Shown: positions 1-10,210 of the stretch, in pieces
Position numbering within the stretch: position 1 is the stretch's first letter
How the letters are laid out: every line of letters starts with the position of its first letter
Source of the DNA: Prado023 sp963818445
GTDB lineage: Bacteria; Actinomycetota; Actinomycetes; S36-B12; CAIYMF01
Assembly (NCBI GenBank): GCA_963818445.1
Contig: CAWFSG010000017.1
Location: forward strand, 124,001-188,000
Direction: 5' to 3'
Length of the DNA: 64,000 nucleotides
Made by a program: the position numbers and the translations under genes
The notes under the pieces: generated by a model
Told to the model about the DNA's origin: nothing
Seen by the model: only the letters and a program-made list of their open reading frames with translations
Database searches by the model: none

Positions 1-364
1 ACGGTACGCATGCCTGTTCTGTTTGTGTTCATACCTATACGGTACGCGTGTCAACATCTGGTAAGAAACTCGATCACCCATTCGGTCGACGATTTCTGCC
101 TAACCATAGGTAAAGGCCGGGATATCCGCAGGGTCTGTGGGCGGTGCGGTCGCCGCCACAGGGACCCATGAGCGAACGACGCCCCCACCTGGGATGCCCA
201 CACCACCGCTGGCTCTGCCGCCCGCGACGACGCCTGCGGCCCCGACTACCCTTGGCCGAGGCAGAGGAGCCCGCACCAGCTGCGCCCACGCCCCCTCCCG
301 GCGCACAAGCGCCCTGCGGGAATGCGGAGAGCCACCGGAGGGCCTCACCGGGAATGCGAGACCG
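1..364. other. Intergenic region upstream of icd, no gene called
   Basis: No frame here has a convincing start, ribosome site and protein-like composition; several overlapping frames are open only because of the high GC content. The first 60 bases are AT-richer and contain the 9-base direct repeat ACGGTACGC at 1-9 and 39-47. This may be the control region of a gene lying left of the window. Confidence 0.5.
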
Positions 365-386
365 TAGAATCTCTCTTGACGTCAAG
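365..386 (+). promoter_or_regulatory. Putative icd promoter -10 box and adjoining palindromic operator
   Basis: TAGAAT at 365-370 fits an actinobacterial -10 box. The perfect 12-base palindrome CTTGACGTCAAG lies at 375-386, where transcription would begin, 32 bases before the isocitrate dehydrogenase start. A repressor bound there would block initiation. The regulator is unknown; this is inferred from position and symmetry. Confidence 0.4.
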
Positions 387-417
387 ATAGTCAGCCACCT
401 CCAAGGAGTGCGACACG

Positions 418-2631
<2,214 letters not shown>

Positions 2632-2646
2632 CCCTGGCAGTACCAG

Positions 2647-2689
2647 GCATAGTACGGCCTTGCCGTACTATGCGTACGGCGGTACCGTA
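2647..2689 (+). promoter_or_regulatory. Double palindromic operator of the vapBC operon
   Basis: Two inverted repeats share the core TACGG-N5-CCGTA. The first has perfect 11-base arms (2647-2657 and 2663-2673); the second is TACGG at 2675-2679 and CCGTA at 2685-2689. Their centres are 22 bases apart, about two helix turns, so two repressor dimers would sit on one face of the DNA. This is the arrangement expected for VapB-VapC autorepression. The site ends six bases before the antitoxin start. Confidence 0.7.
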
Positions 2690-2694
2690 AGCGC

Positions 2695-2955
2695 ATGAAG
2701 ACGACGCTGGTTCTCGATGACGCCCTCGTGGAGCAGGTGCGCCAGCGGGCGAAGGAACGCGGGGTCAGCATGTCCAGCATCGTGGAGGAGGCGATCTTCC
2801 GGATGCTCACGGAGAAGGCCACGGCCGATCACCCGCCGATGGACCTGCCCAGCTTCAACAGCGGCGGATACCTTGTGGACATCACCGACCGCAACGCCAT
2901 GTACGACGCCATGGACGACCCCACGGAGATGGCGCGGTACCGGGGCGGGCCGTGA
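2695..2955 (+). CDS. VapB-type ribbon-helix-helix antitoxin
   Basis: An 86-residue protein whose first 35 residues (MKTTLVLDDALVEQV, then a helix, turn and helix) match the ribbon-helix-helix DNA-binding fold of antitoxins. The C-terminal half, which usually wraps the toxin, is acidic and ends with DPTEMARYRG. It overlaps the toxin gene by four bases (GTGA). It should neutralise the PIN-domain toxin and, with it, repress the double palindrome directly upstream. The ATG at 2695 is the only sensible start; there is little Shine-Dalgarno sequence because the operator occupies that stretch. Confidence 0.85.
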   Translation: MKTTLVLDDALVEQVRQRAKERGVSMSSIVEEAIFRMLTEKATADHPPMDLPSFNSGGYLVDITDRNAMYDAMDDPTEMARYRGGP

Positions 2956-3395
2956 TCGGGGTCGACACGAACATCGTGGTCTACGCCTCCGACGAGTTCG
3001 CCCCTGAGCACGCCGCGTGTCGGCGGTTGCTCCTCGGGGTCCGGACCTCGCCTGACATGCCCGCGGAGCCCTTGTGCATCCCATGGTCGGTCATCTACGA
3101 GTACCTCCGCGTCGTGACGCACCTGCGCACCTTGAGGCAGCCATGGTCGATGCCCGAGGCGTGGGCGTTCGTCACAGTTCTCCTGCGATCGCCGCACATC
3201 ACCATGCTCGCTGCTGGCCCCGGACATGCCGCGGCAGCTGCGCGGATGCTCAACGCACCCGGGGTTCGCGGGAACCTCGTCCACGACGCGCACATCGCCG
3301 CGGTCCTGGCCGAGCACGGCGTGCGCCGGATCTACACCCGCGACCAGGACTTCCGCAGGTTCCCGGGGCTGGAGGTCGTCGACCCGCTGGGGTAG
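2952..3395 (+). CDS. vapC: VapC-type PIN-domain ribonuclease toxin
   Basis: A 147-residue PIN-domain protein. The first metal-binding acidic residue is in GVDTNIVVYA (Asp4), the conserved central acidic residue is probably in the helix around EHAACRRLL or WSVIYEYLRV, and the C-terminal acidic pair is in VHDAHIAAVLAEHG and YTRDQDF. VapC toxins cleave RNA, often initiator tRNA or rRNA, when the labile antitoxin is lost; the target here is unknown. GTG start, overlapping the antitoxin stop, so the two are translationally coupled. The module may be chromosomally settled or recently acquired; base composition does not differ from the neighbours. Confidence 0.9.
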   Translation: MIGVDTNIVVYASDEFAPEHAACRRLLLGVRTSPDMPAEPLCIPWSVIYEYLRVVTHLRTLRQPWSMPEAWAFVTVLLRSPHITMLAAGPGHAAAAARMLNAPGVRGNLVHDAHIAAVLAEHGVRRIYTRDQDFRRFPGLEVVDPLG

Positions 3396-3409
3396 GGGCC
3401 TCACGCGGT

Positions 3410-3433
3410 CGCCTGGGCAGTGGTGCCCAGGCG
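3410..3433. terminator. Bidirectional hairpin between vapC and exonuclease III gene
   Basis: Perfect 10-base arms CGCCTGGGCA and TGCCCAGGCG with loop GTGG, in the 53-base gap between two convergent genes. There is no T-run, as is usual for high-GC actinobacterial terminators. Confidence 0.6.
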
Positions 3434-3448
3434 GGCGGAATCTGCGCG

Positions 3449-4264
3449 TCAGCGGAACGTGGCCGACACCGCGGCGTGGTCGCTCCAGCGCTCGGCGTAG
3501 CTGGCGGCCTTGTGCACCGTGACCCCCGTGGCGCGCTCGGCCATCGCCGGTGACGCGAGCACCGCGTCGATCCGCCAGCCGCCGTCCGTGTCGAAGCCGC
3601 GGCCACGCCAGGACCACCACGTGTACGGCCCTGGGCCCTCGCCGCCGAACCTGCGGCCCAGGTCCGTCCACCCCAGGCCGTCGAGGGGCTGGGCGTACCA
3701 GCGGTCCAGGTGGGCGCGCTCGGACTCCAGGAAGCCTGCCTTCCCCCGGTTCCCGCGCCAGTTCTTGATGTCGTTCTGGGTGTGCGCGACGTTCAGGTCG
3801 CCGCAGACCAGGGCCGACCCGCCAGAGCGCCCAGCCATCCATGCGCCCATGGCATGCAGGAACCGGTCCTTCTCCTGCGCCCGCGGGCCCTGCGCCTCAC
3901 CGGTGTGCACGTAGACGCTGGCGACCCGGACCTCGGCGCCACCGTCGGGGTCCGCGACGCTCGCCTCGACCCACCGCCCCTGATCAGCGAACTCGGAGCC
4001 GCCCAGGCCGAGGACCACGTCGGTCAGCGGCGTCCGGGCGAGCAGCGCCACCCCGGCATGCCCGTTCCGGGCCCCGGGTGCGAGCGCGAGGTGCCAGTCG
4101 CCCAGTCCGGCAGCGCCGAGTGCCTCATCGACCTGCTCGGGTGTGGCGCGCACCTCCTGCAGGCACAGCACGTCGGCGCCGCAGCTCGCCAACCAGTCCA
4201 GACCTCCGCGGCGCAGGGCTGCACGGATCCCGTTGACGTTCGCCGTCACCACGTGCAGGGCCAC
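3449..4264 (-). CDS. xth: Exodeoxyribonuclease III family AP endonuclease
   Basis: A 271-residue endonuclease/exonuclease/phosphatase-family protein for base-excision repair; it nicks DNA at abasic sites and trims 3' ends. Visible motifs in order are ANVNGIRAA (residues 8-16), LCLQEVRA with the metal-binding Glu37, CGDLNVAHTQNDIKN near residue 155, and WSDHAAV near the C-terminus with the catalytic Asp-His. The length is normal. It uses a GTG start and there is no clear ribosome site upstream on this strand, so the start is less certain than the family call. Confidence 0.92.
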   Translation of the reverse strand: MALHVVTANVNGIRAALRRGGLDWLASCGADVLCLQEVRATPEQVDEALGAAGLGDWHLALAPGARNGHAGVALLARTPLTDVVLGLGGSEFADQGRWVEASVADPDGGAEVRVASVYVHTGEAQGPRAQEKDRFLHAMGAWMAGRSGGSALVCGDLNVAHTQNDIKNWRGNRGKAGFLESERAHLDRWYAQPLDGLGWTDLGRRFGGEGPGPYTWWSWRGRGFDTDGGWRIDAVLASPAMAERATGVTVHKAASYAERWSDHAAVSATFR

Positions 4265-4326
4265 AGGAGGCGATTATCCGGGTCGTCCCGCGCCCGGATG
4301 CCACCCCGCTCCCGCCCCGGGGCCGG

Positions 4327-5508
4327 TCAGCCCTTGGGCAGGACTCCGCTGAGGAAGGCGTTCAGCCCGGCGGCGGGCTTGGTCGCGGTGCGCATCATCA
4401 CGCCGGGCAGGGTCTTCTCCAGGGCGCTGGGCAGCTGGCGCAGCAGGAGTCCGGCCATCAGCTCGTCGAGCTTCTCCTGCGTCTCGAGCTCGGTGACCGC
4501 CTCCAACATGGCGGGCAGCACGACCGCGAGGACGTCGTCGGTCGCCTCCTCGATCGCCGCCACTGACATCTGGCGCATGGCGTCGCTGGTCGCCGCGTTC
4601 GTGATGGCGTTGCTGACGACGGCGCTCATGGCCTCGGAGCGCTCAGCCCGCACCGCCCGGCCCCGCTCGGCGAGGGCGGCCAGACGGGCATCGGCCATCT
4701 CGGTGGCGAACGTGGGCGAGATGGCGCGCACGACGTCGGCAGCGCGCATCGTGATCCCTGTGGCCATCGCGATGCCCCACGAGCCGGCGCGCCAGGCCCG
4801 ATCGGCGATCACGGAGACCACCCCGAGCGCCACATCCTCGGCGGGCGGGTACGCCGGGCGGGTGATGAGGGTGGTCGCCGGCCGGGGGGTGGATGCGGCG
4901 GCCACGGGTGTCCCGTCCAGCGGTAGGGGCTCGGCCGGGGTCTCCTCGGCCCGCTCGGCGCCCCTCGAGGCGCCCCGCTCGGTTCGCCCCTCTGGCCGAC
5001 CCTCACCGGGGAAGTCGGCGAGGAGCGCCTCGACGGCCGAGTAGCCGGTTGCGCGACTGATCGGGGCGGGTCGGTCCTCGCTCAGGCGACGGGCGGCTCG
5101 GCTCGTGGCTGAGCGGCTCGTCCCGGTCCGGCGGACCGAGGCACGGGTGGACGCGGGCTCCTGTGCGGCTGCGTTCGACTGGGACGCGGCCGGAGCGAAC
5201 GGCCGGTCGCTGCTGGTGCGGGTCCCCTTCGCCGAACGGCGGGTGCTCGATCCCCCCGCGGCCGGTGGGCAGTCCCCGGCGCTGGGTCGGTGGACGTGGA
5301 CGGGGCGGCCTGCCTGGCCTGGGCCTTCTTGGCCTGGGTCGTCCTGACCGGGGTCGGGGCCGGCGAAGCCTTCTTCGCCCCACCCGTGGCTGCGCACCCC
5401 AGTGGCTGAGCCGGACGGGGTCGCTGCGGTCCCCGTGGACCGGGCCGACGTCGACGTGCGCTTGCGGGCCGACGATGTGGGCTTGGGGGTCGGCGTGTCG
5501 GCACTCAT
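4327..5508 (-). CDS. Unknown protein with low-complexity N-terminus; probably frame-disrupted
   Basis: Not recognised. The N-terminal half is rich in Ala, Ser, Thr, Pro, Lys and Arg; the C-terminal 190 residues look like a helical domain (AEDVALGVVSVIADRAW through LNAFLSGVLPKG). The frame is open throughout, but between about 5400 and 5258 its residues are out of character (EEGFAGPDPGQDDPG). The next frame reads GGAKKASPAPTPVRTTQAKK there, matching the basic Ala/Pro-rich style of the flanks. This suggests two compensating one-base errors, near CCCC at about 5396 and CCCCCC at about 5254. It is transcribed away from the CNNM protein gene at 5653. The C-terminal helices may associate with membranes or with themselves; no function is claimed. 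Confidence 0.6.
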   Translation of the reverse strand: MSADTPTPKPTSSARKRTSTSARSTGTAATPSGSATGVRSHGWGEEGFAGPDPGQDDPGQEGPGQAGRPVHVHRPSAGDCPPAAGGSSTRRSAKGTRTSSDRPFAPAASQSNAAAQEPASTRASVRRTGTSRSATSRAARRLSEDRPAPISRATGYSAVEALLADFPGEGRPEGRTERGASRGAERAEETPAEPLPLDGTPVAAASTPRPATTLITRPAYPPAEDVALGVVSVIADRAWRAGSWGIAMATGITMRAADVVRAISPTFATEMADARLAALAERGRAVRAERSEAMSAVVSNAITNAATSDAMRQMSVAAIEEATDDVLAVVLPAMLEAVTELETQEKLDELMAGLLLRQLPSALEKTLPGVMMRTATKPAAGLNAFLSGVLPKG

Positions 5509-5652
5509 GGAACAACGGTACGCGGTGTTCTCACCGCGACGTGAATCCGATCTGCCGGCCGCCGACTCCCGGCGCCGGACCACGTCCCGCCCGCCCCGGC
5601 GGTCGGATTCCGCTGCCCGGTGAGGACCTCGTGAGGTACATTTCCCAGCATT

Positions 5653-6987
5653 GTGGGCGAGTTGGGTGCGACCTTTGCGATCATCCTGGTCTTCACGCTG
5701 ATCGGGGGCTTCTTCGCCGCGTCCGAGACGGCCCTGGTGTCGCTGCGGGAGAGCCAGATCAACCGGCTGGTCGAGTCCGACCCCCGCCGGGGCTCGCGGC
5801 TGCGCGCCCTCATGGACCAGCCGAACCGGTTCCTCGCCGCGGTCCAGGTCGGCGTGACCCTCGCGGGGTTCATCTCCGCAGCCTTCGGGGCCAACCGGAT
5901 CGCCCCGGTGGTCGCCGGATGGATGGTGTCGGCGGGGATGAGCCAGCCCGTCGCGGACTCGGTGGCGTTCATCGGCGCGACGGTGCTGGTCGTCTACATC
6001 TCGTTGGTGCTCGGGGAGCTCGTCCCCAAGCGCCTGGCACTGGCCAAGTCCGAGTCGATCGCGCTGGCGGTCGCCGCGCCGATCGACCTCATCGCGCGGA
6101 TCTCCCGGCCGTTCATCTGGCTGCTGTCGGCGTCGACCAACCTCATCGTCCGGATCATGGGGCTCGACCCCTCCAGCGGGCGGGAGGTGATCACGGGCGA
6201 GGAGCTGCGCGGCATGGTCGCCGCGCACACCGACCTGACCGCCGAGGAGCGCGAGCTCATCGACGACGTCTTCGACGCCGGGGACACCGAGCTGCGCGAG
6301 GTGATGATCCCGCGCACGGAGGTGGCCTTCCTCGAAGCGTCGCTCCCGGCCTTCCGTGCTGCGTCGCTCGTGGCCCAGATGCCGCACTCCCGCTACCCCG
6401 TCATCGGCGACTCCCCGGATGACGTCCTCGGGTTCGTGCACGTGCGTGACATCCTCACCCCCTCGATGGTCGGCCGGTCGGTTCGCCTGGAGGACCTCGC
6501 CCGCGAGGTCGCGTTCTTCCCCGGGAGCAAGCAGGTCATCCCGGCCCTGACCGAGATGCGCCGCGGTGGCCATCACCTTGCCGTCGTCGCCGACGAGTAC
6601 GGCGGCACCGCGGGGATCGTGACCCTGGAGGACCTCGTCGAGGAGCTGGTCGGCGACATCCACGACGAGTACGACCAGGCAGCCACCACGCAGGCGCATG
6701 CCCTGCGCACGGGTGCCCCCTTCGAGGTCGACGGGCTGCTCAACCTCGAGGACTTCGAGGAGGAGTCCGGGGTCGTGCTCCGCGACGGGCCCTACGAGAC
6801 CGTTGCCGGGTGGTTCGTCGCCCAGCTCGGGCGGCTGCCAGCGCTCGGTGACCAGCTGCAGGGCGCCGGTGCCGGCTTCGAGGTGATCGAGCTCGACGGG
6901 CGGCGGATCTCCCGGCTGCGGGTCACGCCTGCGGTCATCGCGTCGGACCCCACCACCCCGACCGAGCCGGAGGATTCCGACTCCTGA
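5653..6987 (+). CDS. CNNM/CBS-domain membrane protein (hemolysin-C/CorC-type transporter family)
   Basis: A 444-residue integral membrane protein. Residues 1-190 form the CNNM transmembrane domain (ending with GRPFIWLLSAS-like helices). They are followed by a linker (TAEERELIDDVFDAGDTELR), two CBS domains (about 210-330, including VMIPRTEVAF and VADEYGGTAGIVTLEDLVEE) and a C-terminal CorC/HlyC domain (DGLLNLEDFEEESG). The family is linked to Mg/Co or Na homeostasis; substrate is not known here. The start is GTG with no ribosome site, but TACATT at 5637-5642 would act as a -10 box about 11 bases upstream, so the mRNA may be leaderless. Confidence 0.9.
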   Translation: MGELGATFAIILVFTLIGGFFAASETALVSLRESQINRLVESDPRRGSRLRALMDQPNRFLAAVQVGVTLAGFISAAFGANRIAPVVAGWMVSAGMSQPVADSVAFIGATVLVVYISLVLGELVPKRLALAKSESIALAVAAPIDLIARISRPFIWLLSASTNLIVRIMGLDPSSGREVITGEELRGMVAAHTDLTAEERELIDDVFDAGDTELREVMIPRTEVAFLEASLPAFRAASLVAQMPHSRYPVIGDSPDDVLGFVHVRDILTPSMVGRSVRLEDLAREVAFFPGSKQVIPALTEMRRGGHHLAVVADEYGGTAGIVTLEDLVEELVGDIHDEYDQAATTQAHALRTGAPFEVDGLLNLEDFEEESGVVLRDGPYETVAGWFVAQLGRLPALGDQLQGAGAGFEVIELDGRRISRLRVTPAVIASDPTTPTEPEDSDS

Positions 6988-7055
6988 CGCGTCACGGATG
7001 CCCCATTCGTCGTTGTCGTCGGGCACTCGTGCAGAACTTTGCGACAATGGCGCCC

Positions 7056-8057
7056 ATGTCTGATCGTCCTCGTGTGCTGTCCGGGATCCAGCCGACGGCT
7101 GATTCCTTCCATATCGGCAACTACCTGGGGGCGCTGCGCACCTGGGTGGCCCTGCAGGAGACCCACGACTGCTTCTACTGCGTCGTGGACCTGCACGCCA
7201 TCACGGTGGACCACGACCCGGCGGAGCTGCACCGGCGCACCCGGGTGTCCTTCGCCCAACTGGTGGCCCTGGGCGTCGACCCGCAGCGCTCGACGATGTT
7301 CGTCCAGAGCCAGGTCCCCGAGCACACGCAGCTGCAGTGGGCGCTGGCGTGCCTGACCGGCATGGGCGAGGCCAGCCGGATGACGCAGTTCAAGGACAAG
7401 TCGGCCAAGGCCGGCAGCGACCGCACCTCAGTCGGCCTGTTCACCTACCCGATCCTGCAGGCCGCCGACATCCTGGTGTACCGGGCCAACGCCGTCCCGG
7501 TCGGCGAGGACCAGCGCCAGCACCTCGAGCTGACCCGCGACCTCGCGGTGCGGTTCAACGGCCGGTTCGGCCAGACCCTGACCGTCCCGGAACCACTGAT
7601 CGTCAAGGACACCGCCAAGATCTTCGACCTGGCCGATCCCACCTCGAAGATGAGCAAGTCCTCCCCGGCCGGCTGCGTGTTCCTGCTCGACCCGCCCACG
7701 CAGACCGCGAAGAAGATCAGGTCCGCGGTCACGGACTCCGACACCGAGGTCCGCTTCGATCCGGAGAACAAGCCCGGGGTGTCCAACCTGCTGACGATCC
7801 TGGCCACCTTCACGGGACGCACGGTCGCCGAGGTCGAGCCGGAGTTCGCTGGCCGGATGTACGGCGACCTCAAGAAGGCGGCCGCGGAGGCCGTCGTGGC
7901 GTTCGTCGAACCCGTCCAGGCCCGCGTCGCCGAGCTCCTGGAGGACCCCGCCGAGCTCGATCGCCAGATGGCCCACGGTGCGGCCCGGGCCCGTGAGGTC
8001 GCCGCCGCGACCCTGGCCGACGTGTATGCGAACCTGGGATTCGTGACCGGTCGATGA
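7056..8057 (+). CDS. trpS: Tryptophanyl-tRNA synthetase
   Basis: Class I synthetase charging tRNA-Trp with tryptophan. It is 333 residues, the normal bacterial length. The HIGH-type motif is FHIGNYLG (about residues 18-25) and the KMSKS loop is at 198-202. The start is chosen at ATG 7056 (MSDRPRVLSGIQPT), which aligns with family N-termini; an in-frame ATG at 7047 is possible. Its last four bases overlap the ATG of the next gene (ATGA), so the two are co-transcribed. Confidence 0.96.
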   Translation: MSDRPRVLSGIQPTADSFHIGNYLGALRTWVALQETHDCFYCVVDLHAITVDHDPAELHRRTRVSFAQLVALGVDPQRSTMFVQSQVPEHTQLQWALACLTGMGEASRMTQFKDKSAKAGSDRTSVGLFTYPILQAADILVYRANAVPVGEDQRQHLELTRDLAVRFNGRFGQTLTVPEPLIVKDTAKIFDLADPTSKMSKSSPAGCVFLLDPPTQTAKKIRSAVTDSDTEVRFDPENKPGVSNLLTILATFTGRTVAEVEPEFAGRMYGDLKKAAAEAVVAFVEPVQARVAELLEDPAELDRQMAHGAARAREVAAATLADVYANLGFVTGR

Positions 8058-9175
8058 GCGTCGCCCCGGTGGTCCCCGCTGACGTCCTCGGCCCCGAGCC
8101 GCAGGACTGGCCCCTGACCATTGGCGTTGCCCTGCCCATCCCCGAGCCGTTCCTCAGCGAGCTCGGCGCCTACCGCGAGCGGTTCGGCGATCCGCTGGCC
8201 CACGCGATCGTGGCGCACATCACCCTGGTGCCGCCCACAGAGGTCGCCGACGAGGAGCACCTGGCCCAGATCCTCGCGCACCTGCAGGTCCAGGCCGCGG
8301 GGATGGAGCAGTTCCCCGTCGTCCTCGAGGGTGCCGGCACGTTCCGGCCGATCTCGCAGGTGGTGTTCGTGCCGATCGTCGAGGGAGAGCCAGAGGTTCG
8401 AGCTGCTGAGGCGGCGGTCCGCCGTGGCCCGCTCGACCGCCCCCTGAACTTCCCGTACCACCCGCACGTCACCGTCGCCCACGACCTCGAGGAGGAGTGG
8501 CTCGACCAGGCCCATGAGGCCCTGCAGGCCTACCGGGCGGCCTTCGAGGTCGACCGCGTGAGCCTGTTCATCCAGGGCGCTGATGCCATCTGGCGCACGG
8601 TCGCGGAGTTCCCGTTCGGGCAGTCGATCATCGACCCCCAGCGCTACGCCGGTGACTCGGTCACGATCGGCCTGCTGGATCCAGCGGAGTTCCCAGCGCT
8701 CTGCCCCCGGCTCGGGGAGATCGTCGCTGATGCTGTGGCCTGCGGCGCAGGGGTCAACTTCATGCTCCCGTTCACCGCCGCCGACGGGGAGGCATGGTGG
8801 CGCGCGCAGGCCCAGGACGTCGCGTCGGGCCGGCGGATCCTCCTGGTCGGCCGTGACGAGGGCGAGGTCGTCGGCACGATCTCACTGAACCCTGCGGTCG
8901 CTCCCAATCAACCGCACCGGGCCGAGCTCAGCAAGCTGCTCGTGCACTCGGCCGACCGGCGCCGCGGGGTCGCGACCCGGCTCATGGACGCCGCCGCCGC
9001 GGAGGCCCGCGAGCGCGGGTTCACGTTGCTGACCCTCGACTGCGTGGCAGGCGGCCCGGAGGAGGAGTTCTACCGCGGCCTGGGCTACGTGCCGCTCGGG
9101 ACGATCCCGGGCTACGCCCTGTCCCCGACGGGCGAGCCGCAGGGTGCGACGATCCTGTACCTCGAGCTCCGTTAG
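8054..9175 (+). CDS. 2H phosphoesterase (2'-5' RNA ligase-like) fused to GNAT acetyltransferase
   Basis: A 373-residue two-domain protein. Residues 15-190 carry the paired HxT motifs of the 2H phosphoesterase superfamily: HITL (55-58) and HVTV (138-141). This superfamily covers 2'-5' RNA ligases and cyclic phosphodiesterases. Residues 205-373 are a GNAT N-acetyltransferase with the acetyl-CoA loop in RRRGVATRLM and the final strand motif YRGLGYVPLGT. A 2H gene next to trpS is common in actinobacteria; the attached acetyltransferase is not something I know as usual. The reading frame is open across the junction with no sign of a frame error. Substrates are unknown. Confidence 0.85.
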   Translation: MSVAPVVPADVLGPEPQDWPLTIGVALPIPEPFLSELGAYRERFGDPLAHAIVAHITLVPPTEVADEEHLAQILAHLQVQAAGMEQFPVVLEGAGTFRPISQVVFVPIVEGEPEVRAAEAAVRRGPLDRPLNFPYHPHVTVAHDLEEEWLDQAHEALQAYRAAFEVDRVSLFIQGADAIWRTVAEFPFGQSIIDPQRYAGDSVTIGLLDPAEFPALCPRLGEIVADAVACGAGVNFMLPFTAADGEAWWRAQAQDVASGRRILLVGRDEGEVVGTISLNPAVAPNQPHRAELSKLLVHSADRRRGVATRLMDAAAAEARERGFTLLTLDCVAGGPEEEFYRGLGYVPLGTIPGYALSPTGEPQGATILYLELR

Positions 9176-9178
9176 GCC

Positions 9179-9192
9179 GACCGCGAGCGGTC
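9179..9192. terminator. Short hairpin between convergent genes
   Basis: GACCGC and GCGGTC arms separated by two bases, between two convergent stop codons (9175 and 9225). Weak; offered only as the best terminator candidate in the gap. Confidence 0.3.
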
Positions 9193-9224
9193 ATCGCGTA
9201 CGGGTGCCGTGATCCGGACGGTGA

Positions 9225-10076
9225 TCACCCGAACACCCCCGGTGGGGGCAGCGGCGAGCCCGTCGCCGTGGCATCGATGAACGGCAGGTGATCGCCGACG
9301 AAGCCCTCGAGGTCAGTCCCGTGGAGCACGCGGGCGGGCCAGGGGTCGCCCGCGCTCAACCGGCTCAGGGCCGCGATGTCCAGGGGCTCGGCCCAGGGTG
9401 ACTGGGCGACCACGATCAGGTTCCCGAACCGGCGTCCGCGCAGGACTGCCGGCTCCGCTGCCACGACGACCCGGTCGAAGACGGCCCGCACCCCGGCGAC
9501 GTAGCGGCGGGCGTAGGCCAGGGGGTTCTCGTCGGCGATGTTGGCCACGAGTGTGCCGCCGGGGGTGAGGACCCGTCGCAGGTGGCCGAAGGCCTCCGTG
9601 GTCGTGAGGTTTCCCGGCGTCCGCGCGCTGGCGAAGACGTCGAGGATGATCAGGTCGGCCGATCCGTCGGGCAGCGCTTCCAGCGTGGCGCGCGCCTCGG
9701 CGGTGCGCACGCGGATCTGGTACTCCCGCGGCCAGGGCAGGTGCCCGCGCACCAGGTCCACGAGCGCGGCGTCGTGCTCGATCACGAGGTTGCGCGTGCG
9801 GGGCCGGGTGGCGCTGGCGTACCGGGCCAGGGCCATCGCCCCGCCACCGAGGTGGACCACGCGCAGCGGTCCCGGGGGGAGCAGGTCGATCACGTGCCCG
9901 ATGCGGCGCATGTACTCGAAGACCAGCCGGGTCGGGTCGGCGAGGTCCACATGGGACTGCTGCGTCCCCTCGATCAGCAGCAGCCAGCCCTCGGCCAGGT
10001 CCGGATCGGGCACCAGGGTCGCCTCACCCCCGGCAACGGTGCGGGTCACGGTGCCCCGCAGCGCCCGACGTCCCAT
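9225..10076 (-). CDS. Spermidine-synthase-like methyltransferase-fold protein
   Basis: 283 residues. The central region has the Rossmann nucleotide-binding loop VVHLGGGAMALARY (about residues 90-105), the acidic strand end NLVIEHDAALVDLV, and LIILDVFASARTPGNL at the position of the polyamine-synthase catalytic Asp. The call is to the aminopropyltransferase-like family, many of whose bacterial members do not make spermidine. Substrate therefore stays open. It is monocistronic and divergent from the thioredoxin gene. Confidence 0.8.
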   Translation of the reverse strand: MGRRALRGTVTRTVAGGEATLVPDPDLAEGWLLLIEGTQQSHVDLADPTRLVFEYMRRIGHVIDLLPPGPLRVVHLGGGAMALARYASATRPRTRNLVIEHDAALVDLVRGHLPWPREYQIRVRTAEARATLEALPDGSADLIILDVFASARTPGNLTTTEAFGHLRRVLTPGGTLVANIADENPLAYARRYVAGVRAVFDRVVVAAEPAVLRGRRFGNLIVVAQSPWAEPLDIAALSRLSAGDPWPARVLHGTDLEGFVGDHLPFIDATATGSPLPPPGVFG

Positions 10077-10150
10077 GGCCGGTCATTGTCCACGACCGAC
10101 TCACGGGTCCCTCGCCGGCGGCGGAATATCTGCGGCATCAGGTGTGGTTC

Positions 10151-10168
10151 TATACCTGCCGGGGTATA
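10151..10168 (+). promoter_or_regulatory. CsoR/CstR-like palindrome in the thioredoxin promoter
   Basis: TATACC and GGTATA are perfect 6-base arms around TGCCGG. The pattern resembles operators of the CsoR family (ATACCC...GGGTAT), whose members sense copper or persulfides. It sits 43 bases before the thioredoxin ATG and overlaps possible -10 hexamers. The sensor itself is not in the window. Confidence 0.5.
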
Positions 10169-10210
10169 TCTGGCGAGACCACACAGACGCCGAGTGCAAG
10201 GAACAAAGAC

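Noticed and set aside
5509..7047. N-terminal extension of the unknown minus-strand protein across the CNNM gene
   Set aside because: The frame is open, but the region is antisense to a clear membrane protein gene and has shadow composition; the gene start is placed at 5508.
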